Assembly: GCA_965662575.1 (NCBI GenBank)
Contig: CBFIHN010000002.1
Location: 9,020-73,019 of the forward strand
DNA length: 64,000 nt
Direction: 5' to 3'
Source: CBFIHN01 sp965662575
Lineage (GTDB): Bacteria; Pseudomonadota; Gammaproteobacteria; Francisellales; CACEW01
Shown here one piece after another: positions 38,263-47,780 of the stretch (the first letter of the stretch is position 1; each line of letters starts with the position of its first letter). The notes below the pieces were generated by a model that had not been told where the DNA came from, searched no databases, and saw only the letters and a list, made by a program, of their open reading frames with translations. The position numbers and the translations under genes were made by a program.

Positions 38263-39216
38263 TCAATTACAGTTGCTGACTGACAAGACATCAATCAAAT
38301 TTTGCATATCTTGTGGCAAAGGAGCTTGCCAAGTCAGCTCATGATTTGTGATCGGATGTCTTAAGCTTAGCTGATAGGCATGTAACGCTTGATGCTTGAA
38401 CTGGCGCAAAGCTGCAATGAGTGATTCACTGGCACCAGCTGGCATGTGTAAGCGCCCCCCGTAGACGGGGTCGCCAACCAGTGGGTAGCCTTTATCGCTA
38501 AGATGAACCCGAATTTGATGTGTGCGGCCGGTCTCTAGAATCACGCGCAAGAGACTATGTGCAGCGAAACGTTGTAATACCCGAACATGAGTGACAGCAT
38601 CTTTGCCCATGCCTTGTGGGGCAATTGCCATTTTGATGCGGTTTTTTGGATGACGGGTAATAGGCTTATTAATTGAAAAACCGGCGGTTAATAGGCCACA
38701 AACAATGGCTTGATATTCGCGGTGAATGTCGCGGTTTTGCATCATGGCAATCAGTTTGGTGTAAGCAGGCAATGTTTTGGCAACCAATAACAGACCGCTA
38801 GTTTCTTTATCCAGACGATGCACAAGTCCAGCGCGTGGCAGCTGTTCTAAGCGAATGTCGTGATGTAACAGCGCGTTGACAAGTGTGCCGCAACTGTTGC
38901 CCGCGCCTGGGTGAACCACCAGGCCGACGGGTTTATTAATGACCAGTAAATGAGCGTCTTCAAAAATGATATCCAAAGCAATAGCCTCGGGTTTAGAGAA
39001 AGTCTCGGGGTCTTTTTGAATTGTGAGAGTAATCTCCTCGCCACCTTTGACCTTGTGCTTCGCCTCAGTTTTTTGGCCATCAAGTAAGATGTGACCGTGT
39101 TTTAACCACTTCTGTAGTCGTGAGCGTGAATAGTCCTTGAAGATTTGGCTTAGAGCTTGGTCAAAGCGCTGTCCGCATAGATCGGGTGAAATGACGACCC
39201 GTTGTCTATTGCTCAT
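38263..39216 (-). CDS. rluD: 23S rRNA pseudouridine synthase RluD
   Basis: A 317-residue enzyme that makes pseudouridines in helix 69 of 23S rRNA. An S4-like RNA-binding domain covers about residues 10-75 (RLQKWLKHGHILLDG). The catalytic domain includes GLVVHPGAGN, GLVHRLDKETSGLLLVAK with the catalytic Asp, and GRTHQIRVHLSDKGYPLVGDPVYGG (shown here in two halves: GRTHQIRVHL and GDPVYGG). I start at the ATG at 39216; a TTG one codon upstream is the alternative. It lies six bases from the Wzz-like gene and is probably cotranscribed with it. Confidence 0.94.
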   Translation of the reverse strand: MSNRQRVVISPDLCGQRFDQALSQIFKDYSRSRLQKWLKHGHILLDGQKTEAKHKVKGGEEITLTIQKDPETFSKPEAIALDIIFEDAHLLVINKPVGLVVHPGAGNSCGTLVNALLHHDIRLEQLPRAGLVHRLDKETSGLLLVAKTLPAYTKLIAMMQNRDIHREYQAIVCGLLTAGFSINKPITRHPKNRIKMAIAPQGMGKDAVTHVRVLQRFAAHSLLRVILETGRTHQIRVHLSDKGYPLVGDPVYGGRLHMPAGASESLIAALRQFKHQALHAYQLSLRHPITNHELTWQAPLPQDMQNLIDVLSVSNCN

Positions 39217-39225
39217 CAATGTATA

Positions 39226-40032
39226 TTATTTGCTAGTACGCAGCGAGTCAGCAATCAAAGCGATAGCAATCACAATGACGCCGGAGAGAATCAGGCTGAC
39301 AAGAATCAATAGGCATGCCAGTATGCTTCGGCTTAATCCGGTTTTTTCTACAACCAGTGTTGATAAGGCCTGATTGTTTGTCGTTAAGCTCTGTTGCTTC
39401 AGTTGTAGTTGATTTAATGTTGTTTGAATCTTAGATAAAACTGCGGCATAGCTTGAAGCAATCAAGTGGTAGTCAAGGGAATTTTTTGTGTTGTGGCCTG
39501 CCGCGTTGATTTGTCGAATGTAGAACAGGCGCTGTTTGTTCAGTAGTGCTTGTTCACTTTTCCAATTATTAAGAATTTTTGCAATGGCAGGTTGCTGTAG
39601 ACCATCAATTTGTTTGATCACCTGGTTAAATAAGTGCACTGCTGATTTGATCTGTGATTTGCGTAGTTTGACTGTTAACTGCACATACAGGGGAGTCGTG
39701 TTGTTTGCTGAGCCGGCGACATGCATGTCATGGAAAAGCACATTGCTAGCATTCTCTACTAGACTTGGTAGTACCATGGTTTTTGCGAGCTCGCTACTTG
39801 ATAGCTGTTGCGTTAGTAGCGGTAATAGTGTCTTCGTGTCAGTGTTATTGCTGTTATTGACATTGTTATAGTGCGGTGCGATAAAAGTTTGTGAGACTTG
39901 ATACTTTTGTTGGTGAAAAATAAGAAAAATAGCACTGAGGATGACAAGGATAATAAATAAACTAATCGCTTTCTTTTTGTGCTTGAAGAGGATCGAAATA
40001 AGATCAGCGAGTGAGATAACGTCAGCTTGCAT
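39226..40032 (-). CDS. Wzz-like chain-length determinant / polysaccharide co-polymerase
   Basis: A 268-residue protein with the Wzz layout: N-terminal VISLADLISILFKHKK, a first span at about residues 21-40, a periplasmic helical domain with a coiled coil (about 130-225), and a second span at about 238-262. Proteins of this type control O-antigen or exopolysaccharide chain length. The usual proline-rich segment by the second span is weak, so a diverged polysaccharide-export subunit is possible. No wzx/wzy genes are nearby. It lies upstream of rluD on the same strand. Confidence 0.65.
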   Translation of the reverse strand: MQADVISLADLISILFKHKKKAISLFIILVILSAIFLIFHQQKYQVSQTFIAPHYNNVNNSNNTDTKTLLPLLTQQLSSSELAKTMVLPSLVENASNVLFHDMHVAGSANNTTPLYVQLTVKLRKSQIKSAVHLFNQVIKQIDGLQQPAIAKILNNWKSEQALLNKQRLFYIRQINAAGHNTKNSLDYHLIASSYAAVLSKIQTTLNQLQLKQQSLTTNNQALSTLVVEKTGLSRSILACLLILVSLILSGVIVIAIALIADSLRTSK

Positions 40033-40145
40033 GGATGACCAGTGTGTTAATGGTTTGGTCTCGACTTTACGCTAAATGGTAGTAATATCATAGCGTTTGG
40101 TAGCGATTTGCCTGGCTAACCATCAATCACAGTCACCGACCATAG

Positions 40146-40859
40146 CTACAGTTGCCAATTAATTGTTGATTTACCATGAGCTTTAAGATAATCATTTGTT
40201 TTTGAAAAGGGCTGACTACCTAAAAAACCACGGTGTGCTGATAGCGGCGAGGGATGTGGTGATTTAATGACTAAATGACGGTTACTGTCAATAAATGCGC
40301 CTTTTTTTTGTGCATAGCTGCCCCAGAGTAAAAAGACGAGATGTTCGTGTTGCTCATTGAGTTGATGAATAATCACATCGGTGAAGCGTTCCCAGCCTTT
40401 GCCCTGATGTGAGGCCGCCAGGTTTTTTTCTACCGTGAGGACACTGTTTAAGAGTAAAACACCTTGCTGTGCCCAGGGGGTCAAGCAGCCGTGATTGGGT
40501 ATTTGAAAGCCAATATCATGATGTAGCTCCTGATAGATATTGCGCAAAGAGGGTGGAATGGCGATGCCAGGTTTGACTGAAAAGGATAAACCGTGCGCTT
40601 GATTAGGCCCATGATAGGGATCTTGTCCTAATATCACCACTTTAATCTCATCAAATGGTACGGCATTAAGTGCCGCAAAATAGTCATTACCCTGGGGATA
40701 AATCTCTTTGCCCTGCTGCTTTTCTTGGACTAAAAACATACGTAGTCTTTGCATATAATCTTGGGTAAATTCAGAGGCTAGGCGAATTTTCCAGCTCTCT
40801 TGCAGTTGGACTTGGCGGTTCACATCTTGTGTTTTTTTGGTGGCAACGCTACCCTGCAT
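40146..40859 (-). CDS. ung: Uracil-DNA glycosylase (family 1)
   Basis: A 237-residue enzyme that removes uracil from DNA. It has the water-activating [18 protein letters not shown] (about residues 78-95), [11 protein letters not shown], and the DNA-intercalation loop [11 protein letters not shown] near the C-terminus. The first 15 or so residues extend beyond typical Ung. It is divergent from pilD with only 20 bases between start codons, so promoters must overlap the coding regions. Confidence 0.95.
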   Translation of the reverse strand: MQGSVATKKTQDVNRQVQLQESWKIRLASEFTQDYMQRLRMFLVQEKQQGKEIYPQGNDYFAALNAVPFDEIKVVILGQDPYHGPNQAHGLSFSVKPGIAIPPSLRNIYQELHHDIGFQIPNHGCLTPWAQQGVLLLNSVLTVEKNLAASHQGKGWERFTDVIIHQLNEQHEHLVFLLWGSYAQKKGAFIDSNRHLVIKSPHPSPLSAHRGFLGSQPFSKTNDYLKAHGKSTINWQL

Positions 40860-40879
40860 AAAAATCTTTTATTCTATTT

Positions 40880-41734
40880 ATGTTGTTGTCAGTGTACCAA
40901 AGCTCACCACATTTGTTGACAGTTGTTGTTGCAGTGATAGGCGCTTGTGTTGGTAGTTTTTTGAATGTAGTGATCTATCGTGTGCCTTTGATATTAAAGC
41001 ATCATTGGGAAAAACCAGGTGAGCACTGTGAATTAAGTTTGTGGCATCCGCGTTCACATTGTCTGTATTGTCATCAAACGCTGGTTTGGTGGCAGTTATT
41101 ACCATTCATTAGTTTCATCGCTTTGCGTGGCCGATGTGGTCATTGCGATGGCAAAATTTCTTATCGCTATCCAGCTGTTGAGCTACTGTCAGCGTTGATA
41201 TCTGGTTTTGTCACGTGGCATGTTGGTGCGCTGTGGTCATTACCCTTTATTTTGTTGTTTAGTTGGTTCGTGCTGGCCTTATTTTTCATTGATTATGATC
41301 ACCAGTTACTACCAGACAGCTTAACTCTGCCTCTGATCTGGCTTGGTTTAATAGCGAATACCTGTGGTCTTTTTAGTGATTTACATAGTGCCGTGATTGG
41401 TGCTGTTGTTGGTTATCTATCATTGTGGCTTGTTTTTTGGCTGTTCAAATTGCTGACAGGTAAAGAAGGCTTGGGCTATGGAGATTTTAAATTATTTGCT
41501 GCGATAGGTGCATGGGTTGGTTGGCAGTTGCTGCCACTAACCCTTCTAATGGCAGGCATTTTGGGGTTGCTATTTGTTGTGTTAAGAAAGCTTTGTCGTC
41601 GGACGGCGATGGACCAAGCCATTGCTTTTGGCCCAGCGTTGATTATTGCCGGGTGGCTTGCCTTGGTTTGGGGGCCTGCTCTTGCTGCTTATTATTGGCT
41701 ATACACAGCGCCAATAGTTTTAGGCGCATCGTGA
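40880..41734 (+). CDS. pilD: Prepilin peptidase / N-methyltransferase PilD
   Basis: A 284-residue polytopic aspartic peptidase that cleaves and N-methylates prepilins. The N-terminal domain has GSFLNVVIYRVP and a four-cysteine zinc site (CLYC and CGHC at about residues 59-92). Catalytic Asp residues are in FFIDYDHQLLPDSLTLP and GYGDFKLFAAIGAW. It is the only prepilin peptidase in the window and the likely processor of the MSHA minor pilins. pilB and pilC, its usual neighbours, are absent here; a TolC-family gene follows. Confidence 0.95.
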   Translation: MLLSVYQSSPHLLTVVVAVIGACVGSFLNVVIYRVPLILKHHWEKPGEHCELSLWHPRSHCLYCHQTLVWWQLLPFISFIALRGRCGHCDGKISYRYPAVELLSALISGFVTWHVGALWSLPFILLFSWFVLALFFIDYDHQLLPDSLTLPLIWLGLIANTCGLFSDLHSAVIGAVVGYLSLWLVFWLFKLLTGKEGLGYGDFKLFAAIGAWVGWQLLPLTLLMAGILGLLFVVLRKLCRRTAMDQAIAFGPALIIAGWLALVWGPALAAYYWLYTAPIVLGAS

Positions 41735-41774
41735 AAGCATGTATAATCCCAGGCCATATTCATTTTGCTATGTC

Positions 41775-43340
41775 ATGATTGTGCGTTTTGTTATCAGTTT
41801 GACGTTATTATTCAGTGGTGCAAGTTTTGCATTGCCCCTAAAAAATTTGCCGGGCAAACAACCATTTTTGCCGGCAAAACCAGACAATTTTTTAAGCTTA
41901 AATTCGCCGTTGCCCATGGCCAAGGCCAGTAATCTTTTGACCCTTCGTGAGGCCGTGCTGATAGCACTGCACCATAACCCGCAATTAATCACCAGCATTA
42001 ATAATCGCAAGCTTGAGTACTATGATCTCTATGCTGCACAAGAAGCTTTTCTACCGCAGCTAAGTATCAGTGGCAGTGCAACATACACCAAAAATGATAA
42101 TAGTAGCAGTGGTGGTGATCAGCCTGATAGTGATAGCAGTTCTAGTAGCAAAACCTTCGATATTGGGCCGTCGGTGAGTTGGAAAATGCCATGGGGTGCC
42201 ACACTCAGTGGTGCTGTCGGCTATAGCCCAAGTTCACAGACAGGCGTAGGCGGTAGTGACGGTAAAAATACATCTTGGAATATTAGTATCAGTCAGCCAC
42301 TGTTGCAAAATTTTGGTGTCGACGTCAATGAGATCTCATTACGCAATGCCAAAGACCAGCAAACAGTCGATAGCCTAAATTTGAAAAAGCAAGTGTTTAG
42401 TACGTTGATTAAAACGGCGCAGGATTACTATGCCCTTTACCAGGCAAAACAAAGCCTGGACATTGCGAAACAGGCGTTGATACAAAAGCAGCAGGCCTTG
42501 CAAACTCGTCAAGCCATGCTGAAAGCTGGGCGCATTCCCAGAATGGATCTGGTGCAAGCGCGTCTTGATATTACTTCCCAACAGCAGGCAGTGCACACCG
42601 CGATGCAAGGTTTCAGCACAGCTAAAACGACCTTACTGAATGATTTGGGTTTGCCAGAGACAACAGATTTTAGTTTGCCCAAGCAGCTTGAGTTGCAACT
42701 TACCCAGCCGAGCTTAAAGGATAGTCTAGAGTTAGCGACTAAAAATAATATTGATCTTGCTGTTGCGCGATTGAACTATATTCAACAGCAACGCAATATG
42801 CTCAGTGCAAAAAACCAACGCCGTTGGCAGTTAGATCTTAAACTATCTCGTTCGCATCAGCGGTTTGCACAAACTTTTCCAGGAGATTCTGATCAAAATA
42901 ATACTAATTTTGTGAATAATACCTCGGTGTCGCTTGATCTGAGTATTCCGTTTAATCAAGTGGATATTGATAAAGCACAACTATCGGCCTCAATTAATCA
43001 ACAAAATGCACAGATTGCGATGGAAAATGCCAAGCGCAGTTTAAAGACGAATGTGATTACCGCGGTGAATAATCTAAAACAGCAATGGCAGCAATTAGAG
43101 ACATCAAAGCAAAATCTCAAGCTCAACGAAGAAAATGTTAAAGCGGCGCAAGTTCGCTTTCAATACGGCAAGTTAGGTGCCTTTAGCCTATCGCAACAGC
43201 AACAACAGTTAATCCAGGCAAAAATTAATTTAGTCGGTGCCAAAATTCATTATCTTGAACAAGTGATGAATTACCAGGAATTGGTTGGCACTTTATTGCA
43301 AAAATGGCATATTCAATTGAGGGTTCCATCGCATGCGTAA
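41775..43340 (+). CDS. TolC-family outer-membrane efflux protein
   Basis: A TolC/OprM-type channel of about 521 residues. The signal peptide VRFVISLTLLFSGASFA is followed by a tandem of two helical OEP domains: TLREAVLIALHHNPQLI opens the first, and the second contains SLELATKNNIDLAVARLNY. The start may be the ATG at 41775, which leaves a clean signal peptide, or 41739 with 12 more residues; neither has a good Shine-Dalgarno. It overlaps the adaptor gene downstream by 8 bases, so channel, adaptor and permease form one operon. Confidence 0.9.
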   Translation: MIVRFVISLTLLFSGASFALPLKNLPGKQPFLPAKPDNFLSLNSPLPMAKASNLLTLREAVLIALHHNPQLITSINNRKLEYYDLYAAQEAFLPQLSISGSATYTKNDNSSSGGDQPDSDSSSSSKTFDIGPSVSWKMPWGATLSGAVGYSPSSQTGVGGSDGKNTSWNISISQPLLQNFGVDVNEISLRNAKDQQTVDSLNLKKQVFSTLIKTAQDYYALYQAKQSLDIAKQALIQKQQALQTRQAMLKAGRIPRMDLVQARLDITSQQQAVHTAMQGFSTAKTTLLNDLGLPETTDFSLPKQLELQLTQPSLKDSLELATKNNIDLAVARLNYIQQQRNMLSAKNQRRWQLDLKLSRSHQRFAQTFPGDSDQNNTNFVNNTSVSLDLSIPFNQVDIDKAQLSASINQQNAQIAMENAKRSLKTNVITAVNNLKQQWQQLETSKQNLKLNEENVKAAQVRFQYGKLGAFSLSQQQQQLIQAKINLVGAKIHYLEQVMNYQELVGTLLQKWHIQLRVPSHA

Positions 43341-44586
43341 GTTTTTATTCTCATCTCGCCTGAGTCGTCATGTTCTTGCCAGTATTTTTAGCCTGTTACC
43401 TTTGTCGGTCATGGCGGCCCCTAAGCTGTATACGGTCAGTTATGGTGAGGCAACACAAACGCTTTATTATAGCGGGAGTATTTCGCCACTGAAAAATGTG
43501 CCGGTGATTAGCCCTTCAGCTGGCGTGGTCGATCAGGTGTATTTTGCTTATGGTTCCGTGGTTAAAAAAGGGCAGAAGCTATTACATATCAATTCAAAAA
43601 AATTATCCAATGACTTACGTAATGCCAAGGTCAGTTACTTACAAGCGATGGATAATTACCGTAAGTATCAAGATTGGCGGCAAAGTGATAGTGTCATCAA
43701 TGCGCAAGATAGTCTGTTGCGTGCCAAACGTAGCCTGACGACAGCTGAAACAACCTACCAAGAGAACCAGCATTTATACAAGATGGGTATTATTGCTAAA
43801 GATACGCTTGAGCAAAGTAAAAATGCCGTATCAGATAGTAAAATGAACTATCAGCAACAACAACGAGCGCTGCAACAAACCCTTGAAAAAGGCAAAGGTG
43901 ATAGTTTTTTAAGTGTGCAGTTGCAAATGGAAAATGCGAAAGAGAAATATCAATCCTTGCAGCGGCAGGTTGACCAAAAGACGGTAAATGCTCCCGCAAC
44001 TGGCATTGTGTTAGTGCCAGAAAATACCAGCAGTAGTGGTGATGATAAAAGTAATGGCAAAGTGATTGCCGGTTCTACGATTAGCTATCAGCAAGTGTTA
44101 ATGGATATTGGAGATATGAGTGGTTTGAAGATCGATTTTTTCGTGCCAGAAATCAATATCAATCAGATTAAGAAAGGTGACGTCGCAGTCATCACCGGTT
44201 CAGCGTTCCCCAAAGTAACACTTCATGGTGTGGTCACCGAAGTAGCAGCACAAGCCTCAGGCGGTGGCGAAGGTGGTGGTTTGCCGACATTTCCGGTTGA
44301 GGTGGTGGTTAAAAAAGTCACGCCGGATCAGGCTAAGTGGATACGCTCGGGAATGGATGCACAGATTGCAATTACGGTTTATCGGCATAATAAAGCCCTG
44401 ACGGTGCCAGTGAATGCGGTTAGCCACGATCAATCCGGCAAAAATGTGGTGCACGTCTATAACACCAAAACTCAAACCAGCAAGGCAGTTGTTGTGCGGG
44501 TTGGAAAAGTATTGGTTGATAAAGCTGAAATTTTATCAGGGCTGACAATCGGTGAGAAAGTTGTCCTACCATCAGTGAAGACATAA
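43333..44586 (+). CDS. Periplasmic adaptor, MacA/HlyD-like
   Basis: A 417-residue membrane-fusion protein with a signal peptide ending SVMAAPKL. A biotinyl-lipoyl-like domain (ISPSAGVVDQVYFAYGSVVKKGQKLL, shown as AGVVDQVYF and VVKKGQKLL) flanks a coiled-coil hairpin at about residues 95-215. The second lipoyl half reads VNAPATGIVL, followed by a beta-barrel and a C-terminal domain. It connects the MacB-like permease to the TolC-like channel. It ends on the A of the next start codon (ATAATG overlap). Confidence 0.88.
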   Translation: MRKFLFSSRLSRHVLASIFSLLPLSVMAAPKLYTVSYGEATQTLYYSGSISPLKNVPVISPSAGVVDQVYFAYGSVVKKGQKLLHINSKKLSNDLRNAKVSYLQAMDNYRKYQDWRQSDSVINAQDSLLRAKRSLTTAETTYQENQHLYKMGIIAKDTLEQSKNAVSDSKMNYQQQQRALQQTLEKGKGDSFLSVQLQMENAKEKYQSLQRQVDQKTVNAPATGIVLVPENTSSSGDDKSNGKVIAGSTISYQQVLMDIGDMSGLKIDFFVPEININQIKKGDVAVITGSAFPKVTLHGVVTEVAAQASGGGEGGGLPTFPVEVVVKKVTPDQAKWIRSGMDAQIAITVYRHNKALTVPVNAVSHDQSGKNVVHVYNTKTQTSKAVVVRVGKVLVDKAEILSGLTIGEKVVLPSVKT

Positions 44587-45785
44587 TGGTTAGTTTAAAA
44601 ACCCATTTTTTTGAAGCGATTCGTCAGTTAACGATTTCAAAGTTGCGTGCATTTTTAGCAGTGCTTGGTATTCTGGTGGGTACAGCGTCAGTTGTGGCAA
44701 TGGTGTCTATCGGTCAATTGGCGGAGCATCAAATTCTATCCCAGTTCACAAAAATGGGGATCAATCTATTGTCTGTTTCAACGTATTCAAATAGCTTTGG
44801 TACCCAGCAACAAGCCAATCCGCATGCACACTTAAGTATCAAAACAGCCAATGCCTTGGTGCATAGCTCTCAAAACATTGCACTAGTTGCGCCTTATTTT
44901 GGTAGCTATGGTGGTATTGTCTATCGCGGTAAAAGTATGCAAGGCAGCGCTGTGGGTATAACGCCGAGTATGGTTGATATTGCCAAGCTGCAGTTATTGA
45001 AAGGCCGATTTTTATCTTACCTCGATGTGCATAGTTATTTTTGTGTGATTGGTTATGATTTATATCAGGCGATGAAAACACGTGGCTTTACTGATCCAAT
45101 TGGCAGCCAAATTAAATCTGGTTCGACTATTTTCACTATTGTTGGTGTGATGAAAAAATGGCCAACCAATTTCTTTTTTAATACCGATTTTAATCATGCT
45201 ATTTTAGTACCCTTAAATATTGCCATGTCATTACAGAAGAATGCGGTCATCAGCAACTTGGCAATTAAAATTCGTGATACAAATCTTATGGCGACAACAC
45301 AGTCAGTCATCAAGACCTATATCAAAGCACATACGATTAAGCAAAATGTCAGTATCCGTAGTCCCAAGTCAATTATTGATAGTATGAAAAAATCCTCTGA
45401 AACCATGACCTTATTGTTAGGGTTGATTGGTAGTATTTCCTTGCTCGTTGGTGGTATTGGGGTAATGAATATTATGTTGGTGTCGGTAACAGAGCGCCAT
45501 AAAGAGATTGGTATTCGCTTAGCGATTGGCGCAAAGCAGCGTGATATACAACTACAATTTTTAGTTGAAGCGGTGGTGCTATCTGTGTTTGGTGGCGTTG
45601 CTGGTATGTTGCTTGGGGTTCTAGCGACATGGATTGTCTCGATCGTTTCGCATTGGCAATTTGCCGTATTTTTCTTGCCGCCATTGATTGGCTGTCTGGT
45701 TTCAGTGCTAGTAGGTATTTTCTTTGGATTTTATCCTGCATGGAAAGCAGCGAAACTTGATCCGATTCAAACACTGCGCGCTTAG
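44586..45785 (+). CDS. MacB-like ABC transporter permease (no ATPase domain)
   Basis: A 399-residue FtsX-type permease: an N-terminal span (about 20-45) beginning LRAFLAVLGILVGTASVVAM, a MacB periplasmic core domain (about 50-240), and three C-terminal spans with GGIGVMNIMLVSVTERHKEIGIRLAIGA (shown here as GGIGVMNIMLVSV and RHKEIGIRLAIGA). True MacB has an N-terminal ATPase; this protein has no Walker A and no separate ATPase gene lies in the operon. Its stop overlaps the gmk stop on the other strand. Substrate unknown. Confidence 0.88.
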   Translation: MVSLKTHFFEAIRQLTISKLRAFLAVLGILVGTASVVAMVSIGQLAEHQILSQFTKMGINLLSVSTYSNSFGTQQQANPHAHLSIKTANALVHSSQNIALVAPYFGSYGGIVYRGKSMQGSAVGITPSMVDIAKLQLLKGRFLSYLDVHSYFCVIGYDLYQAMKTRGFTDPIGSQIKSGSTIFTIVGVMKKWPTNFFFNTDFNHAILVPLNIAMSLQKNAVISNLAIKIRDTNLMATTQSVIKTYIKAHTIKQNVSIRSPKSIIDSMKKSSETMTLLLGLIGSISLLVGGIGVMNIMLVSVTERHKEIGIRLAIGAKQRDIQLQFLVEAVVLSVFGGVAGMLLGVLATWIVSIVSHWQFAVFFLPPLIGCLVSVLVGIFFGFYPAWKAAKLDPIQTLRA

Positions 45786-46402
45786 TGCAGTAATTCTTGT
45801 AACAGATTTTTTTGTAATTGTGCTTGGCGTTCACGGCGGAAGTGTGCTGTTTCAATAATTTGATATAGTTGCTCGAGAGTTTGTGCAAAATCATCATTAA
45901 TTAATAAATAATCAAATTCGTTATAATGACTCATTTCATCTTGCGCTTTGGTCATGCGTCGATTAATCGTTTCATAGTCATCTTGACCGCGGTTTAACAG
46001 GCGCTCACGTAAAGCCATTTTTGATGGGGGTAATAAGAAGATGCTGGTGACTTGCGAGGTAGGAAAATTCTTGCGAATTTGTTCGGCACCTTGCCAATCA
46101 ATATCGAGTAAGACATCCTTTCCTTGCTCTAGCGGCTGCAAAATCGCGGCTTTACTGGTGGCGTAGTGATAATCAAAAACTTGCGCATGCTCAACAAAAT
46201 CACCACGATCTCGATATTCAATAAAGGTTTCATCAGTAATGAAATGATAATGTTGACCAGGCTCCTCAGCAGGGCGTTGTGCGCGGGTTGTATGAGATAC
46301 AGCTACCGCTAAACGTGGTTCTTTTTCAAGCAACGCTTTGACTAAACTGGTTTTCCCTGCACCAGACGGTGCGGCAATAATAAAAATTAGGCCTGGAAGC
46401 AT
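45782..46402 (-). CDS. gmk: Guanylate kinase
   Basis: A 206-residue enzyme phosphorylating GMP to GDP. Walker A is APSGAGKTSLV at residues 10-20. The GMP-binding region contains SHTTRAQRPAEEPGQHYHF, and DVLLDIDWQGAEQIR follows. In many gammaproteobacteria it neighbours yicC and rpoZ; yicC is instead 15 kb away at 61908. Confidence 0.96.
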   Translation of the reverse strand: MLPGLIFIIAAPSGAGKTSLVKALLEKEPRLAVAVSHTTRAQRPAEEPGQHYHFITDETFIEYRDRGDFVEHAQVFDYHYATSKAAILQPLEQGKDVLLDIDWQGAEQIRKNFPTSQVTSIFLLPPSKMALRERLLNRGQDDYETINRRMTKAQDEMSHYNEFDYLLINDDFAQTLEQLYQIIETAHFRRERQAQLQKNLLQELLH

Positions 46403-46650
46403 GTCATTAAAAGAATAAGTGTCTTAGCTGAATTGTAGCATAGTCGATATTGAATCACTGTTATGTAGGTCATCACATCTAGAAGGATCTCGGCTTAACA
46501 GCTACTTTTTTCTCAAAATGAACATTGCTCACCGTGCAATATATTACCTATGATCAGGCTCACAAAAATCCATGGTGAAACAAAACGATTTGCTAAAAAA
46601 CCATCATTCTACCTGTGATTAGCCGTAACAACTGAGGCGTGGATCGTCCC

Positions 46651-46718
46651 GCTAGCACTTGAACGCCGCAGCTGTTAAAACAATGTGGAAATGGGTAAAA
46701 AGATGACGGTTGCATAAT
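46651..46718 (+). repeat. Interspersed intergenic repeat, copy A
   Basis: About 66 bases starting GCTAGCACTTGAACGCCGCA match copy B at 54488-54553 at roughly three positions in four along the whole length, including the shared core TGTTAAA and a GAAAT..AAGATG tail. Neither copy is coding. Confidence 0.65.
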
Positions 46719-46728
46719 TGGCTTTTGC

Positions 46729-46757
46729 GAACCGGACATCTCTACTTTGAGTTGACA
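46729..46757. repeat. Solo end of the IS1202-like element
   Basis: CCGGACATCTCTACTTTGAG followed by TTGACA is nearly identical to the right-end sequence of the IS at 47661-49169, yet no transposase adjoins it. It looks like a relic of another copy. Confidence 0.65.
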
Positions 46758-46925
46758 ATTTGAAACAAGCGACAACTAAATTATTTTTCTCTTGTTGCCA
46801 ACGGTAAAGTTGGTTGACATTTGATAAACTACAATTGGAAAAGAGCCCAGAAGAGACTAGATTCAGCGCTTACGCAATTAATTTAATATTAATTTTACTT
46901 TGATATAAAATTTTTCTAGGAATGT

Positions 46926-47780
46926 ATGGGATTTCTTATGGATGAGAAAAAATTATTAGCGAAACTTAACTCTATATTGACATCTTCAATTCAATGTATG
47001 GAATTTAAAAAATATGAAGAATATATGGAATTAAGTTTATCTTTTGATAATGATAAGAAAAAGATAAAAATAAAAAGGGATCTCCAGAGCTCGGGGGAGG
47101 ATAAAGAAGAAGCTCTTTTAATTGTATGCATTAAAATATGGATGGCTAGTCTGACAAAAGACCCTTGTTTTAACCCTTTAAATAGATATGAAGTCCTAGT
47201 GGATGAAGAATTAAAAAATAAATTGGGAAGTATACTTCTCGTAAAAACTCTTATTGTAAGACTCTATGCTGATATCATATATGGCAATATAAAAGACCAT
47301 TATAAAAATTTAATTGATCGTAATAGACAATATATTAATTTCAAACAGTTTCTCGAGAAATATAAAACATATGAAAAAGAATGTATTGAGCACATTATCA
47401 AATTCACCTCAAATCCCGGTCTTAATAGTCATTCTGAACTGTATGAAGGCCTCAAGAAAAGTGAAAAAAAACTTACCTCAAATTTTATTAATCCCCAGGG
47501 AAGGAAAATATTAAGAACTGTTACAGCATTTCCTTTCATTTTATTATTTGTTGTAACTTTTGGTTATAGCCAGCGTTGGATAACAAGTGGAAAAGAACGA
47601 GAAATTAATAAATATCAAAATAACAGCTTTTTGGAGTGCTGTCATCCGTTTTTTATCAAATGTAGCACCAAAGTAGTAATGTCCGGTTTCTCCAAAGTTA
47701 AAATGTCCGCTTTCAAATTTATAAAGGCGATCAATTTTGCAAGAACCAGGACTATTAACGATGAGTTTAAAAGAGCGTGA
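46926..47780 (+). pseudogene. Unknown membrane protein gene, interrupted by an IS after codon 245
   Basis: The native part is 46926-47660 (245 codons), lysine- and isoleucine-rich and very AT-rich, with a membrane span at about residues 200-218 (TAFPFILLFVVTFGYSQRW). At 47661 the IS begins, and the frame runs 40 codons into it, giving an artificial C-terminus. Joining 47660 to 49185 restores the frame to a TAA at 49251-49253, giving an intact product of about 268 residues. I do not recognise the family. The 285-residue chimeric form may still be made. Confidence 0.75.
47646..47660. repeat. Target-site duplication, left copy (15 bp)
   Basis: CCGTTTTTTATCAAA directly abuts the left IS end and is repeated perfectly at 49170-49184. 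Confidence 0.92.

Larger units (their letters stand above)
46403..46925. other. 523-base intergenic region with repeat copy and solo IS end
   Basis: No gene is visible. It holds the interspersed repeat at 46651-46718 and a solo transposon-end sequence at 46729-46757. A weak Shine-Dalgarno AGGA (46918-46921) precedes the interrupted gene. Confidence 0.6.

Noticed and set aside
47661..47780. C-terminal 40 residues of the interrupted gene as a native domain
   Set aside because: These codons read the left end of the IS, including its transposase-binding motifs.
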